DNA of 64,000 bases from Prevotella melaninogenica (GTDB lineage Bacteria > Bacteroidota > Bacteroidia > Bacteroidales > Bacteroidaceae). Positions 53,497-61,638 of the stretch are shown one piece after another. The notes under the pieces were generated by a model. The model was given only the letters and a program-made list of their open reading frames with translations. It ran no database searches and was not told the origin of the DNA. The stretch spans positions 937,501 to 1,001,500 of the forward strand of contig NZ_CP072348.1 of NCBI RefSeq assembly GCF_018127925.1, written 5' to 3'. Each line of letters begins with the position of its first letter. Position 1 is the first letter of the stretch. A program made the translations under genes and the position numbers.

Positions 53497-54690
53497 CTAT
53501 TTAAGTTTTGAAAGTACTTCTTTAATACGACGAAGAGCTTCCTTTATATTTTCATCACTTGTCGCATAACTCATTCTAAAACAGTCTGGAGCACCAAAAG
53601 CATCACCACCCACTGTTGCTACACATCCTTCTTCAAGAATATACATAGCAAGGTCGGATGAGTTATTAATCACATGTTTGCCATCTGTCTTTCCAAAGAA
53701 GCTGGAGCATTTAGGGAAGAGATAGAATGCACCTTGTGGCACATTTACCTCAAGTTCAGGGATTTCTTTTGCCAAACTAACAATCAGATCACGACGACGA
53801 CGGAATGTCTCTCGATACTCAGCTACACAAGCTTGATCCTCAACATATGCCGCAACAGCAGCCATCTGACTTACGCTACATGTACCTGACGTATATTGTC
53901 CTTGCAACTTATTAAGACCTTTTACAATCCACTCTGGTGCTGCGACCCAACCAATTCTCCAGCCAGTCATAGCATAAGCCTTACTAACGCCGTTACAAAG
54001 AATCGTACGTTCTTTCATTCCAGGGCAAGATGAGATACTGCAATGACCGCCTATATAATTAATGTGTTCGTAAATCTCATCTGAAAGAACAAACACGTCT
54101 TTATGCGCCAAGACAACCTTTGACAAAGCCTCCAACTCCTCTGCAGTATAGACACTACCAGTAGGATTACTTGGAGAGCAAAGAATTATCATCTTTGTCT
54201 TTGGTGTAATAGCTTTCTCTAACTGCTCTGCGGTAATCTTAAAGTCTTGCTCGATTCCTGCAGAAACAACAACAGGAACACCACCTGCGAGTTTAACCAT
54301 CTGCGGATAGCTCACCCAATAAGGTGCAGGAATAATCACCTCATCACCTGGATTCACCAAAGCCAAAACAGCATTGCAAACACCTTGCTTACCACCAGTA
54401 CCGACAATAATCTCTGATGCAGCATAATCAAGATTGTTTTCATCTTTCAGCTTCTTTGAGATAGCCTCTCTCAAAGCAGGATAACCAGGAACAGGAGAAT
54501 ACTTAGAGAAGTTATCATCAATGGCCTTTTTGCCCGCCTCCTTAACATGATCAGGAGTCATGAAGTCTGGTTCACCCACACTCATGTTGATAACATCAAT
54601 TCCCTGCGCTTTCATTTCACTACTCTTCTGCGACATTGCTAATGTCTCAGAAGGCGCCAATCGATTTAAACGATCTGATAATTGTGCCAT
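53497..54690 (-). CDS. aspC: Pyridoxal-phosphate aminotransferase (aspartate aminotransferase type)
   Basis: A 397-residue class I/II aminotransferase of subgroup I-beta. SVGEPDFMTPDHVKEAGKKAI, YSPVPGYPALREAIS, the PLP-phosphate loop VGTGGKQGVCNAVLA, LCSPSNPTGSVYTAEEL, FVLSDEIYEHINY, the Schiff-base Lys in NGVSKAYAMTGWRIGW and the C-terminal Arg in CFRMSYATSDENI are all present. Aspartate is the usual substrate; related amino acids are possible. Monocistronic, with a promoter 37 bp upstream. Confidence 0.92.
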   Translation of the reverse strand: MAQLSDRLNRLAPSETLAMSQKSSEMKAQGIDVINMSVGEPDFMTPDHVKEAGKKAIDDNFSKYSPVPGYPALREAISKKLKDENNLDYAASEIIVGTGGKQGVCNAVLALVNPGDEVIIPAPYWVSYPQMVKLAGGVPVVVSAGIEQDFKITAEQLEKAITPKTKMIILCSPSNPTGSVYTAEELEALSKVVLAHKDVFVLSDEIYEHINYIGGHCSISSCPGMKERTILCNGVSKAYAMTGWRIGWVAAPEWIVKGLNKLQGQYTSGTCSVSQMAAVAAYVEDQACVAEYRETFRRRRDLIVSLAKEIPELEVNVPQGAFYLFPKCSSFFGKTDGKHVINNSSDLAMYILEEGCVATVGGDAFGAPDCFRMSYATSDENIKEALRRIKEVLSKLK

Positions 54691-54727
54691 TTCGAACTTT
54701 ATCTTTCTTTATAAATAATATCAAGTA

Positions 54728-54760
54728 CAAAAGTACGCAAATTCATTTTGATAACGCAAA
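54728..54760 (-). promoter_or_regulatory. Promoter of aspC
   Basis: TACTTTTG (54735-54728) with TTTG 21 bp upstream (54760-54757), both on the minus strand. Confidence 0.7.
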
Positions 54761-54966
54761 TTTTCTTTCTTTATTTTATCTATATAACATTTTTACTGCC
54801 GATTTGACAGTTTAAATTAAACAATTATATAACAAATGAACTCTTTATAAACAAAACTATACAAACTAATATTCTATTCCTTCATCTTTATACCTATCGA
54901 AAAACATTCCCGAAAGACTAAAAACAAACCCTTCTCATGCATTCTTTTGTATAATGAATGCCGTCC

Positions 54967-55023
54967 GCACGATGTGTGCTAAGCCTCCGCACAACTCGTG
55001 CTAAGCGTTCGCACCATCCATGT
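54967..55023. repeat. Triplet palindrome array 5 (22-bp period)
   Basis: Units at 54967 and 54989 (GCAC-N5-GTGC) and a decayed third unit at 55011 (GCACCATCCATGT), 22 bp apart with spacers TAAGCCTCC and TAAGCGTTC. Located in the 524-bp gap between the aspC promoter and the ribBA terminator; nothing else in that gap is recognised. Confidence 0.8.
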
Positions 55024-55128
55024 TTTTCTATTTTCAAATTGCAACTAACGTATATATCCAATAATAAAAACGATATCCAATGATATAAAAGGATATAACA
55101 ATGGCATTCTTTTAAGCCTACAAATTAA

Positions 55129-55173
55129 GAATCCCACCACAGAGAAACAAGTCATTTCTCTATAGTGGGATTC
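55129..55173 (-). terminator. Terminator of the lptF-ribBA transcript
   Basis: GAATCCCAC (55129-55137) pairs with GTGGGATTC (55165-55173), continued inward by AGAGAAA/TTTCTCT. It lies just past the ribBA stop. Confidence 0.8.
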
Positions 55174-55214
55174 GTGATAAGACTTATCTTAAAGCCTTCC
55201 TATTATTCTTACGC

Positions 55215-56420
55215 TTATAGATGCAAGTCGTGTCCCATACGATCACGCTTAGTTTTCAGATAGCGATAGTCAAACTTATTTGGAGTAATCTCAATAGGTA
55301 CATTCTCCTCAATCTCTAAACCGTAAGCCTCAAGACCTACACGCTTCGTTGGATTGTTTGTTATTAAACGCATCTTATGAACACCAAGATGACGCAACAT
55401 CTGTGCTCCACAACCATAATCGCGTTCGTCTGGCCGGAAACCAAGATGAAGGTTAGCCTCAACCGTATCAAGACCTTGGTCTTGCAACTTATAGGCTGCA
55501 ATCTTATTCATCAAACCAATGCCACGACCTTCCTGCTGCATATAGATGATAACACCCTTGCCTTCTTTCTCAATCATCTCCATTGCCTTATGAAGTTGTT
55601 CACCACAATCACAACGCTGACTACCGAGAATATCACCTGTTGCACATGATGAGTGTACACGCACAAGTACTGGCTCATCCTCTTTCCATGTACCCTTGAT
55701 AAGAGCCATGTTTTCCAAACCATTTGCTTGACGGAAAGGAATCAAGTGAAACATACCATATTCAGTAGGAAGTTTTACCTTTTCACCAACAACAATACTT
55801 GATTCTTTCTTCAGGCGATAGGCGATAATATCCTTGATACTGATAATCTTCATACCCCACTCCTTTGCACGCTTCTGCAAATCAGGCATACGAGCCATCG
55901 TACCATCTTCGTTCATAATCTCCATTAACACACCAGCTGGGAAACAACCTGCGAGCTTACAGAGGTCGACAGCGGCTTCAGTATGACCCGAACGACGCAA
56001 TACACCATTATCCTGAGCATAAAGTGGATTGACATGTCCAGGACGGCCGAAAGTCTGAGGAGTAGAATTAGGATCAGCCAAAGCCTTAATTGTTTCAGCA
56101 CGGTCGTGTGTAGACACACCTGTTGAACAGCCTTCCAACTTATCAACCGTAACGGTGAAAGGAGTTCCAAGTACTGATGTGTTATCAGAAACCTGATGAG
56201 GCAAATCCAATTCCTCCGCACGTGATATTGTTATAGGAACACAAAGCACACCTCGTGCATTCTTCAACATGAAGTTAACCTTCTCTGGCGTAATCATTTC
56301 TGCAGCCATAATAAGGTCGCCTTCATTCTCTCGGTCTTCATCATCTACTACGATAACGAACTTTCCTTCCCGAAAGTCTTTCAGCGCATCTTCGATGCTA
56401 TCGAGTTTAAAATCTTCCAT
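55215..56420 (-). CDS. ribBA: Bifunctional DHBP synthase / GTP cyclohydrolase II
   Basis: A 401-residue fusion for riboflavin synthesis. N-terminal RibB (residues about 1-205): [20 protein letters not shown] with the acidic metal site, [25 protein letters not shown] and [10 protein letters not shown]-terminal RibA (about 210-401): [21 protein letters not shown] with zinc-binding Cys, [28 protein letters not shown] and [19 protein letters not shown]. Both active sites look complete. It follows the LptF/G-type gene by 26 bp. Confidence 0.96.
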   Translation of the reverse strand: MEDFKLDSIEDALKDFREGKFVIVVDDEDRENEGDLIMAAEMITPEKVNFMLKNARGVLCVPITISRAEELDLPHQVSDNTSVLGTPFTVTVDKLEGCSTGVSTHDRAETIKALADPNSTPQTFGRPGHVNPLYAQDNGVLRRSGHTEAAVDLCKLAGCFPAGVLMEIMNEDGTMARMPDLQKRAKEWGMKIISIKDIIAYRLKKESSIVVGEKVKLPTEYGMFHLIPFRQANGLENMALIKGTWKEDEPVLVRVHSSCATGDILGSQRCDCGEQLHKAMEMIEKEGKGVIIYMQQEGRGIGLMNKIAAYKLQDQGLDTVEANLHLGFRPDERDYGCGAQMLRHLGVHKMRLITNNPTKRVGLEAYGLEIEENVPIEITPNKFDYRYLKTKRDRMGHDLHL

Positions 56421-56446
56421 ATAGTTACTGATTTATATTGTTTTTA

Positions 56447-58369
56447 TCAATAGCCCCTTGCTTCTTCTTTTTCCTTTATACGTTGTATCTCTGCGATAAT
56501 CGTATCATTACAGCTAATAATAGTACGAAGGTCGCGATAAAGACGTAAGCGGAAACGCCACATTCGGAAGTAGAAGAAAATACCAGCAGGCACTATAACT
56601 GCTGCAAGAATGTTCGACCACTTATGATCGAATGGTCTTGTATGTGCCTTTACTGCTAATATTGGGTATTTATTTAATTCTGCCATGATGACTTTATTAC
56701 GCGTATTACCTAAGTCTTCTATGACATTTTCAAGTTCATCATTAATCTTCTCAATGACATGATCTGTATGATAGCGGAAGAACACCTTTATAATATTAGG
56801 CGCAGACTTCAACCTGCGTGTCTTAGCATACTCCGTAATTCTTACGTTCAGATCATTGAGTTGTTCTACTGCCTTGCTATAATCAGGGTCATTTAAGATA
56901 ACCTCCTTGCTGGCCACACTACGTTTCACACGCATTCCAAACATCTTCATTAACATGTTCTTATACATATCAGCATTGAACACTGTTGAATCATTGTTTG
57001 CCTTATAGGTGAAGAAGACTGCCATTGGGATAAGAACAGCCATAGACAATCCTTTACCAAACCATATCGCCCAGTCTCCCTGACGTGACATTCGATAACC
57101 AGTATTATCGAGGATATAAAAAATAATGAACACAATAACGCTGATAATGATAGGAATACCCAATCCTCCCTTACGGATAATCGCACCAAGTGGAGCTCCG
57201 ATAAAGAAGAAGATAATACATATCAACGACAAGGTGAACTTGTTAATCGTCTCAATATCATGTAGACGAATTAGCCTATCACCATCGCTGGTTATCATAC
57301 TCTTAAAGTCAAGGTCGCTAACTTCTTGCTGAACGGTAGACAACGCTTGGTCAATAACATAACGACGCTGGTCTGCAGGAAGCTTTTTAAATACCGAGTC
57401 TACGTTAAATGCCTTTTCTCCCGACAACTTAATAGCCTGTTTCTTCTCAGAAGCTTTAAGGTTAGGATCTCGATAATAAACAGTCTGCGCATCCTTATAA
57501 AAAGCATTACCCACACTATCATAAACATGCACTAAGGAGTCCTTGTCGTGCTGTATCTTCTGAATACTCTTCGTACGGGCATCATTAGAGATACCAGCCA
57601 TATCCGTAAGATTGAAGTCACCATCGAAATCAAGAACAATATGCTTGTGTGCAAATGTCTCTCGCCGATAAGGAACACTGGCACTATTTCCCATTTCTTG
57701 TGAGCGCATATTCTCAAACCACTCGCCACTCCATAGGTTCAATACAAGGTGTTTCTTATCCGCTGTAGACTGCAACATACCTGAGTCTGCAAGGATTATA
57801 GCCTGATCTTCGTAGCTATCCGTCATTCGGTACACCATAATATTATATAGGTGACCTGTCTTTAAGTCTTTCTTCTCTACATAGAGGTTGGTTTGTGGAA
57901 TACCATCATAGAAGATTCCTTCTGGGATTTCCAACTCAGGACTCTTCTGCTTCATAGAGATAAGCAGTTGGGCTATATGTTTATGTGCTATTGGTCCTAC
58001 GTTATTTTGGAAGTAGAAAGAACCAAAACCAATAAAAATACTAACAACAATCAATCCTCTAAACGACTGAATCAAAGAGATACCAGCTGCTTTTATCGCT
58101 GTCAACTCTGAACTTTCGCCAAGGTTACCATAAGAAATAAGCGATGAAAGAAGAATTGCCAAAGGAAGTGCCTGTGGCACCATCATCAAGCTCATATACC
58201 AAAAGAATTGTCCAAGAACGTCCATTGACAATCCTTTTCCAATCAAGTCATCAACATATCTCCACAAGAACTGCATCATCAACACAAACAAGCTGATGAA
58301 GAATGTTCCCATGAAAAGCATACCAAACTGCTTGGCAATGAATATATCTAACTTCTTGATTTGAAACAT
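56447..58369 (-). CDS. LptF/LptG family permease (YjgP/YjgQ), long form
   Basis: A 640-residue inner-membrane protein of the lipopolysaccharide-export ABC transporter. N-terminal helices and LDIFIAKQFGMLFMGTFFISLFVLMMQFLWRYVDDLIGKGL, then the VPQALPLAILLSSLISYGNLGESSELTAIKAAGIS block (typical of LptF/G), a periplasmic beta-jellyroll (about 125-350), and membrane helices at about 375-470 (FFIGAPLGAIIRKGGLGIPI). A further roughly 170 residues (helical, ending in two more hydrophobic segments) make it longer than the usual 360 residues, as is common in Bacteroidota. Whether it acts as F or G is undecided. Confidence 0.88.
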   Translation of the reverse strand: MFQIKKLDIFIAKQFGMLFMGTFFISLFVLMMQFLWRYVDDLIGKGLSMDVLGQFFWYMSLMMVPQALPLAILLSSLISYGNLGESSELTAIKAAGISLIQSFRGLIVVSIFIGFGSFYFQNNVGPIAHKHIAQLLISMKQKSPELEIPEGIFYDGIPQTNLYVEKKDLKTGHLYNIMVYRMTDSYEDQAIILADSGMLQSTADKKHLVLNLWSGEWFENMRSQEMGNSASVPYRRETFAHKHIVLDFDGDFNLTDMAGISNDARTKSIQKIQHDKDSLVHVYDSVGNAFYKDAQTVYYRDPNLKASEKKQAIKLSGEKAFNVDSVFKKLPADQRRYVIDQALSTVQQEVSDLDFKSMITSDGDRLIRLHDIETINKFTLSLICIIFFFIGAPLGAIIRKGGLGIPIIISVIVFIIFYILDNTGYRMSRQGDWAIWFGKGLSMAVLIPMAVFFTYKANNDSTVFNADMYKNMLMKMFGMRVKRSVASKEVILNDPDYSKAVEQLNDLNVRITEYAKTRRLKSAPNIIKVFFRYHTDHVIEKINDELENVIEDLGNTRNKVIMAELNKYPILAVKAHTRPFDHKWSNILAAVIVPAGIFFYFRMWRFRLRLYRDLRTIISCNDTIIAEIQRIKEKEEARGY

Positions 58370-58475
58370 GATATAATAACGAGATTCTTATCCTCCCTTA
58401 TTTTATGTGCGAAGCTATTACGGATAAAAGCAAAGAAATCTTGCTTTTAATCTGTAAAGTGCGACTTACCTTTTG

Positions 58476-58483
58476 CAAAATTA
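58476..58483 (-). promoter_or_regulatory. Promoter -7 box of lptF/G-ribBA
   Basis: TAATTTTG on the minus strand, about 107 bp before the permease start; no clear -33. The rest of the 422-bp gap contains only the terminator at 58718. Confidence 0.5.
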
Positions 58484-58717
58484 CATAAAAATATCAGAGT
58501 AATGGTCTTTTTTAGTATTTTTATTCTTTTACCAGCGTCTTTCCTTTTATAACATCTACCCTCCTCTACCCTTTACTCTTCTGTTTATACATCATCTTCA
58601 TAAAGTGCAATACCTTCAAAAGAAGTAACACAGAAAAAGCTCTTTCCTTCTCTATCTGTACAATATACAGAGTAAACAAAGAATATCATTCCTCTCTTAC
58701 AATCCCTCTAAACAACA

Positions 58718-58767
58718 GAATAGAGTATATGAACGCCTACATCAACGCCGTGTCATATACCCTATTC
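58718..58767 (-). terminator. Hairpin downstream of the START-like gene
   Basis: GAATAGAGTATATGA (58718-58732) pairs with TCATATACCCTATTC (58753-58767) with one mismatch, 25 bp beyond the stop codon of the START-like gene. Confidence 0.7.
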
Positions 58768-58791
58768 CGATTACAATATATTTATAAAAGA

Positions 58792-59184
58792 TTACATCCC
58801 TGTTATACGATGTAGGCGGTCTATATTCTGATTCCAAAGTTGTTCCAACCCTTCCACATCATCATCATCAGCGAAGTCAGTAACCAACAGATGATAATTG
58901 CCAGCAATCTCGCTATGAAACATCTTCATTTCCCAATAAGAATCACTCTCAGACGAGTCCCAATGAAAACGTATATAATTGTTCTTCACCATTTCGACAA
59001 CTGTTGCTGTATGTGTATCGTGTTCACGTAGCGGGTCACCCCAAATAAAGGTTGCCACATCTTCATCAATCGTTACTTCATCTGCCAACCATTTCATCAA
59101 ACCAATTGGTGTGCTAATCAGTGCCCACACAGCACTGCCCGACCGTGTTTTCAATTCGTATTCCAGTTCTATTTTCTTACTCAT
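58792..59184 (-). CDS. START-like (SRPBCC) domain protein
   Basis: About 130 residues from the ATG at 59184 (a TTG two codons upstream is less likely). SKKIELEYELKTRSGSAVWALISTPIGLMKWLADEVTIDEDVATFIWGD is the family signature of the small Bacteroidota START-like domain; the fold binds hydrophobic ligands in other members. Acidic stretch FADDDDVEGLEQLWNQNIDRLHRI at the C-terminus. The gene is alone, with a candidate promoter far upstream. The ligand is unknown. Confidence 0.85.
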   Translation of the reverse strand: MSKKIELEYELKTRSGSAVWALISTPIGLMKWLADEVTIDEDVATFIWGDPLREHDTHTATVVEMVKNNYIRFHWDSSESDSYWEMKMFHSEIAGNYHLLVTDFADDDDVEGLEQLWNQNIDRLHRITGM

Positions 59185-59521
59185 CTTCAATTATTACGTT
59201 TAATATTATTCTTTTTACAACTCTCTTTTTTCTACTATCAACGCTTCAAAACATTCTATTAAAAGACATTCTTCATACAAGTCAGTTTTTAGCAGTTGTA
59301 CAAATAATCATTAGAAACAACATGGTCTACATCATATTAGAACTACAATTCTCTTTTCATGCGCCATACAGAAGGACATATCTTTAACGAATAAAGCCCC
59401 CATTTTATTGCCTTACCAACAAACTAACAGATAAATTCGTCAGTAATATCATAAGCAAAAAATGCAGTTATCACACAAAATAACAACATGTTATATAGTC
59501 GTTTATTCCTTTTATCAGGTG

Positions 59522-59529
59522 CAAATATA
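59522..59529 (-). promoter_or_regulatory. Candidate promoter box for the START-like gene
   Basis: TATATTTG on the minus strand; would give a leader of about 330 nt. The region 59185-59521 has no recognisable gene. It is back-to-back with the tRNA promoter. Confidence 0.4.
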
Positions 59530-59569
59530 AAACTTTTTATCGAATATCCGTTAAAAAAACGACTTAATA

Positions 59570-59601
59570 TTTGCGAGTATGATATTTTCTTCATACCTTT
59601 G
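59570..59601 (+). promoter_or_regulatory. Promoter of the CAT-anticodon tRNA gene
   Basis: TTTG (59570-59573), a 20-bp spacer and TACCTTTG (59594-59601): an exact fit to the Bacteroidota consensus, 32 bp before the tRNA 5' end. Confidence 0.85.
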
Positions 59602-59633
59602 CACCCGCTTTCAAGAACGAAAGTTACATGGAC

Positions 59634-59707
59634 GGCGGGATAGCTCAGTTGGTTAGAGCGTCGGATTCATAATCCGGAGGTCCGGGGATCGTAGCCCCGT
59701 CCCGCTA
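59634..59707 (+). tRNA. tRNA with CAT anticodon (elongator Met, or Ile2)
   Basis: A 74-nt cloverleaf: acceptor GGCGGGA/TCCCGCT (first pair G-U), D-arm GCTC/GAGC with GG in the loop, anticodon stem TCGGA/TCCGG with loop TTCATAA, variable AGGTC, T-stem CGGGG/CCCCG. CCA is not encoded. The anticodon stem lacks the three consecutive G-C pairs of initiator tRNA, so it is elongator Met or a lysidine-modified Ile. The T-loop reads ATCGTAG, with A54 and T58 in place of T54 and A58. Confidence 0.93.
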
Positions 59708-59708
59708 C

Positions 59709-59745
59709 AAAAAGGTTGATAATCATTATGATTACCAACCTTTTT
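59709..59745 (+). terminator. Terminator of the tRNA gene
   Basis: AAAAAGGTTGATAATCAT (59709-59726) pairs with 59728-59745 with one mismatch and ends in a T-run, directly after the tRNA. Confidence 0.85.
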
Positions 59746-59790
59746 TATTTTCTATACAACCCAGTGCTCGCCTCAATATGAGCTTAAGCA

Positions 59791-59959
59791 GACAGGAAAG
59801 ATTTTATTATAAAGCTATTCTTAACTTCATCGTACATACACATATCTTACAAGAATATTTTTGTTTCAATTTCCTGTCACTTTTAACACTTCGTTTATTC
59901 TTCTATAAACTAACAAGTTAAGCACATACAACAAATGACAGCAGTGACAGCAAATTGAA
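59791..59959. other. Intergenic RNA-fold candidate with alternative pairings
   Basis: TTCAATTTCCTGTCAC (59865-59880) can pair with GTGACAGCAAATTGAA (59944-59959; one mismatch), and its TTTCCTGTC core can instead pair with GACAGGAAA at 59791-59799. No gene, promoter or terminator is evident in this 460-bp gap between the tRNA and the ferredoxin. Confidence 0.4.
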
Positions 59960-60110
59960 TTTCAACAATTGCCCAAGTAGCTCCACAAACTAAATGAGTA
60001 TCCACACTAATTATCTACTGCCCCACGAAAACTTATCAGGAAGTAGCAACAATTCATAGCGTTCATATAGTCCCTACCAATAATTCCCATTACAAACTAT
60101 CATAAAACTT

Positions 60111-60138
60111 ACAAGGCGAGCCTTTCGACTCGCCTTGT
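60111..60138 (-). terminator. Terminator of the ferredoxin gene
   Basis: ACAAGGCGAG (60111-60120) pairs perfectly with CTCGCCTTGT (60129-60138), 30 bp beyond the ferredoxin stop. Confidence 0.8.
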
Positions 60139-60167
60139 GAATTTAATCAGTAACAGGTTATAAAACC

Positions 60168-60335
60168 TTATGGAAGGCTGATAGCCTCACTTGGACAAAC
60201 TGATGCACAAGTACCACACTCAGTACAAGCGTCTGCATCAATTTTGTAGATATCACCCTCAGAGATAGCCTCTACTGGACATTCGTCGATACATGTACCA
60301 CAAGCGATACAATCATTACCAATTACGTAAGCCAT
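60168..60335 (-). CDS. 2[4Fe-4S] ferredoxin (55 residues)
   Basis: A small electron carrier found by reading the minus strand; it is below the usual length cut-offs. It begins MAYVIGNDCIACGTCIDECP and ends CPSEAISLP. Two complete CxxCxxCxxxCP cluster motifs are present (Cys 9, 12, 15, 19 and 37, 40, 43, 47), the classical clostridial-type bacterial ferredoxin pattern. It probably serves anaerobic electron transfer, for example to pyruvate:ferredoxin oxidoreductase. Monocistronic, with a promoter box 72 bp upstream and a terminator. Confidence 0.97.
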   Translation of the reverse strand: MAYVIGNDCIACGTCIDECPVEAISEGDIYKIDADACTECGTCASVCPSEAISLP

Positions 60336-60406
60336 AATATAAATAATTTATAATGTTAATAATGTTCTTGTATTACAAATAGGCTCAATACCTAAATTTG
60401 ATGATG

Positions 60407-60414
60407 CAAAGGTA
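60407..60414 (-). promoter_or_regulatory. Promoter -7 box of the ferredoxin gene
   Basis: TACCTTTG on the minus strand, 72 bp before the ferredoxin ATG. The remaining 276 bp towards PorT show no other feature. Confidence 0.6.
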
Positions 60415-60690
60415 GAAATAATTTCTTGAATACCTAAACATATTGATAAAAATTTCAAATATTTAGACGGCATAAAAATAAAAAAACATGAAATCATTTT
60501 CAACCTAACTTATTAACAAACAGGCGATTACATAACTTTTTGAAACAATTATAGACAACAGATTAACCTCTTTTTAACCAACACATCCTTTCCACTCCCT
60601 ACCTAAAAAGGATGAGAAGGCAGAAAAGTTGGATGAGAACTTTATTAATATAGACAATAAAACCATGAGAAATACGTTTGAAGATTAATT

Positions 60691-61437
60691 ATGAAAAGAA
60701 TATTAGTAGCCTTCACCCTATTGGCTTCTGTGCTTACAATCCACGCACAGGAACGAAGAGTGCAGAACCGCCCCTATACGGATCTGCGTGATTTTCATTT
60801 CGGAGTGCTCGTTGGTACACATCTGCAAGACCTTGAACTTAATAATGTTGGACCACAGATGGTCGACCTTGATGATGGCAACGGAGTAGTTCAGAAGATT
60901 GTTTCAGCCGATCAAGACCGTTGGGACGCTGGATTTACAGTGGGTGTATTGGGTGAGTTACGCCTCAACTCTACCTTTCAGTTGCGCATGGCTCCAGCGA
61001 TGTACTTTGGCACTCGACATCTGACTTTCCGTAATATCACAGACCTTAACGCACAAGGAGAGCCTACAGAGCAGGTGCAAGAGCTCAAAACAGCATACAT
61101 TTCTTGCGCTTTCGATCTCATTGCGGCTGCTCCACGCTTTAACAATCATCGCCCTTACGTGATGTTAGGACTGAATCCTATGCTCAACCTCTCAGGTAAA
61201 GACAATGATTATATCAAGCTCAAACGTAGCGATGTCTTCGTAGAAGTGGGACTCGGTTGTGATTTCTATCTCCCTTATTTCAAGCTACGCCCAGAATTGA
61301 AGTTCATGTACAGCCTTACAAACAGTCTTGACAAGAGTCATGCAAAGAACCTCCAAGACAAGAATATGCTCATGTACACCAACTCTGTCAACGAAACACG
61401 CACAAAGATGATAGCGCTCACTTTCTATTTCGAATAA
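60691..61437 (+). CDS. porT: PorT-family outer-membrane protein (type IX secretion)
   Basis: A 248-residue beta-barrel protein with a signal peptide (ending IHAQ). RVQNRPYTDLRDFHFGVLVGTHLQDLELNNVG is characteristic of PorT, needed for type IX secretion in Porphyromonas. Alternating beta-strands run to a C-terminal aromatic (ALTFYFE). Length is typical. The gene stands alone here, away from other por/gld genes apart from gldH at 34.7 kb. General PorT-like porins are an alternative, but the N-terminal match favours PorT itself. Confidence 0.85.
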   Translation: MKRILVAFTLLASVLTIHAQERRVQNRPYTDLRDFHFGVLVGTHLQDLELNNVGPQMVDLDDGNGVVQKIVSADQDRWDAGFTVGVLGELRLNSTFQLRMAPAMYFGTRHLTFRNITDLNAQGEPTEQVQELKTAYISCAFDLIAAAPRFNNHRPYVMLGLNPMLNLSGKDNDYIKLKRSDVFVEVGLGCDFYLPYFKLRPELKFMYSLTNSLDKSHAKNLQDKNMLMYTNSVNETRTKMIALTFYFE

Positions 61438-61596
61438 GCCAATTGTTCGCCAAATCAGCAGATATTACATCGAAGACCAATATTAGAAGAAGACTTACCA
61501 GAACACTTATAGAATCTATGCAATATTGAAGTACAACTCCAAAATTGCATAAATTTTTTATTAAAAACACACTTTTCACTTGTACATATGCCCTTT

Positions 61597-61635
61597 TTTA
61601 TGTAATTTTGAAATTGAACTTCAAATTTACATAAA
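61597..61635 (+). promoter_or_regulatory. 39-bp near-palindrome overlapping the promoter of the DUF4143 ATPase
   Basis: The stretch TTTATGTAA...TTACATAAA is symmetric over 39 bp with few mismatches. It contains the -7 box TAATTTTG (61603-61610; TTG 20 bp upstream) and ends 3 bp before the ATG. It would be a natural operator for a dimeric repressor. The partly similar TGCATAAATTTT lies at about 61546. Confidence 0.65.
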
Positions 61636-61638
61636 CTT

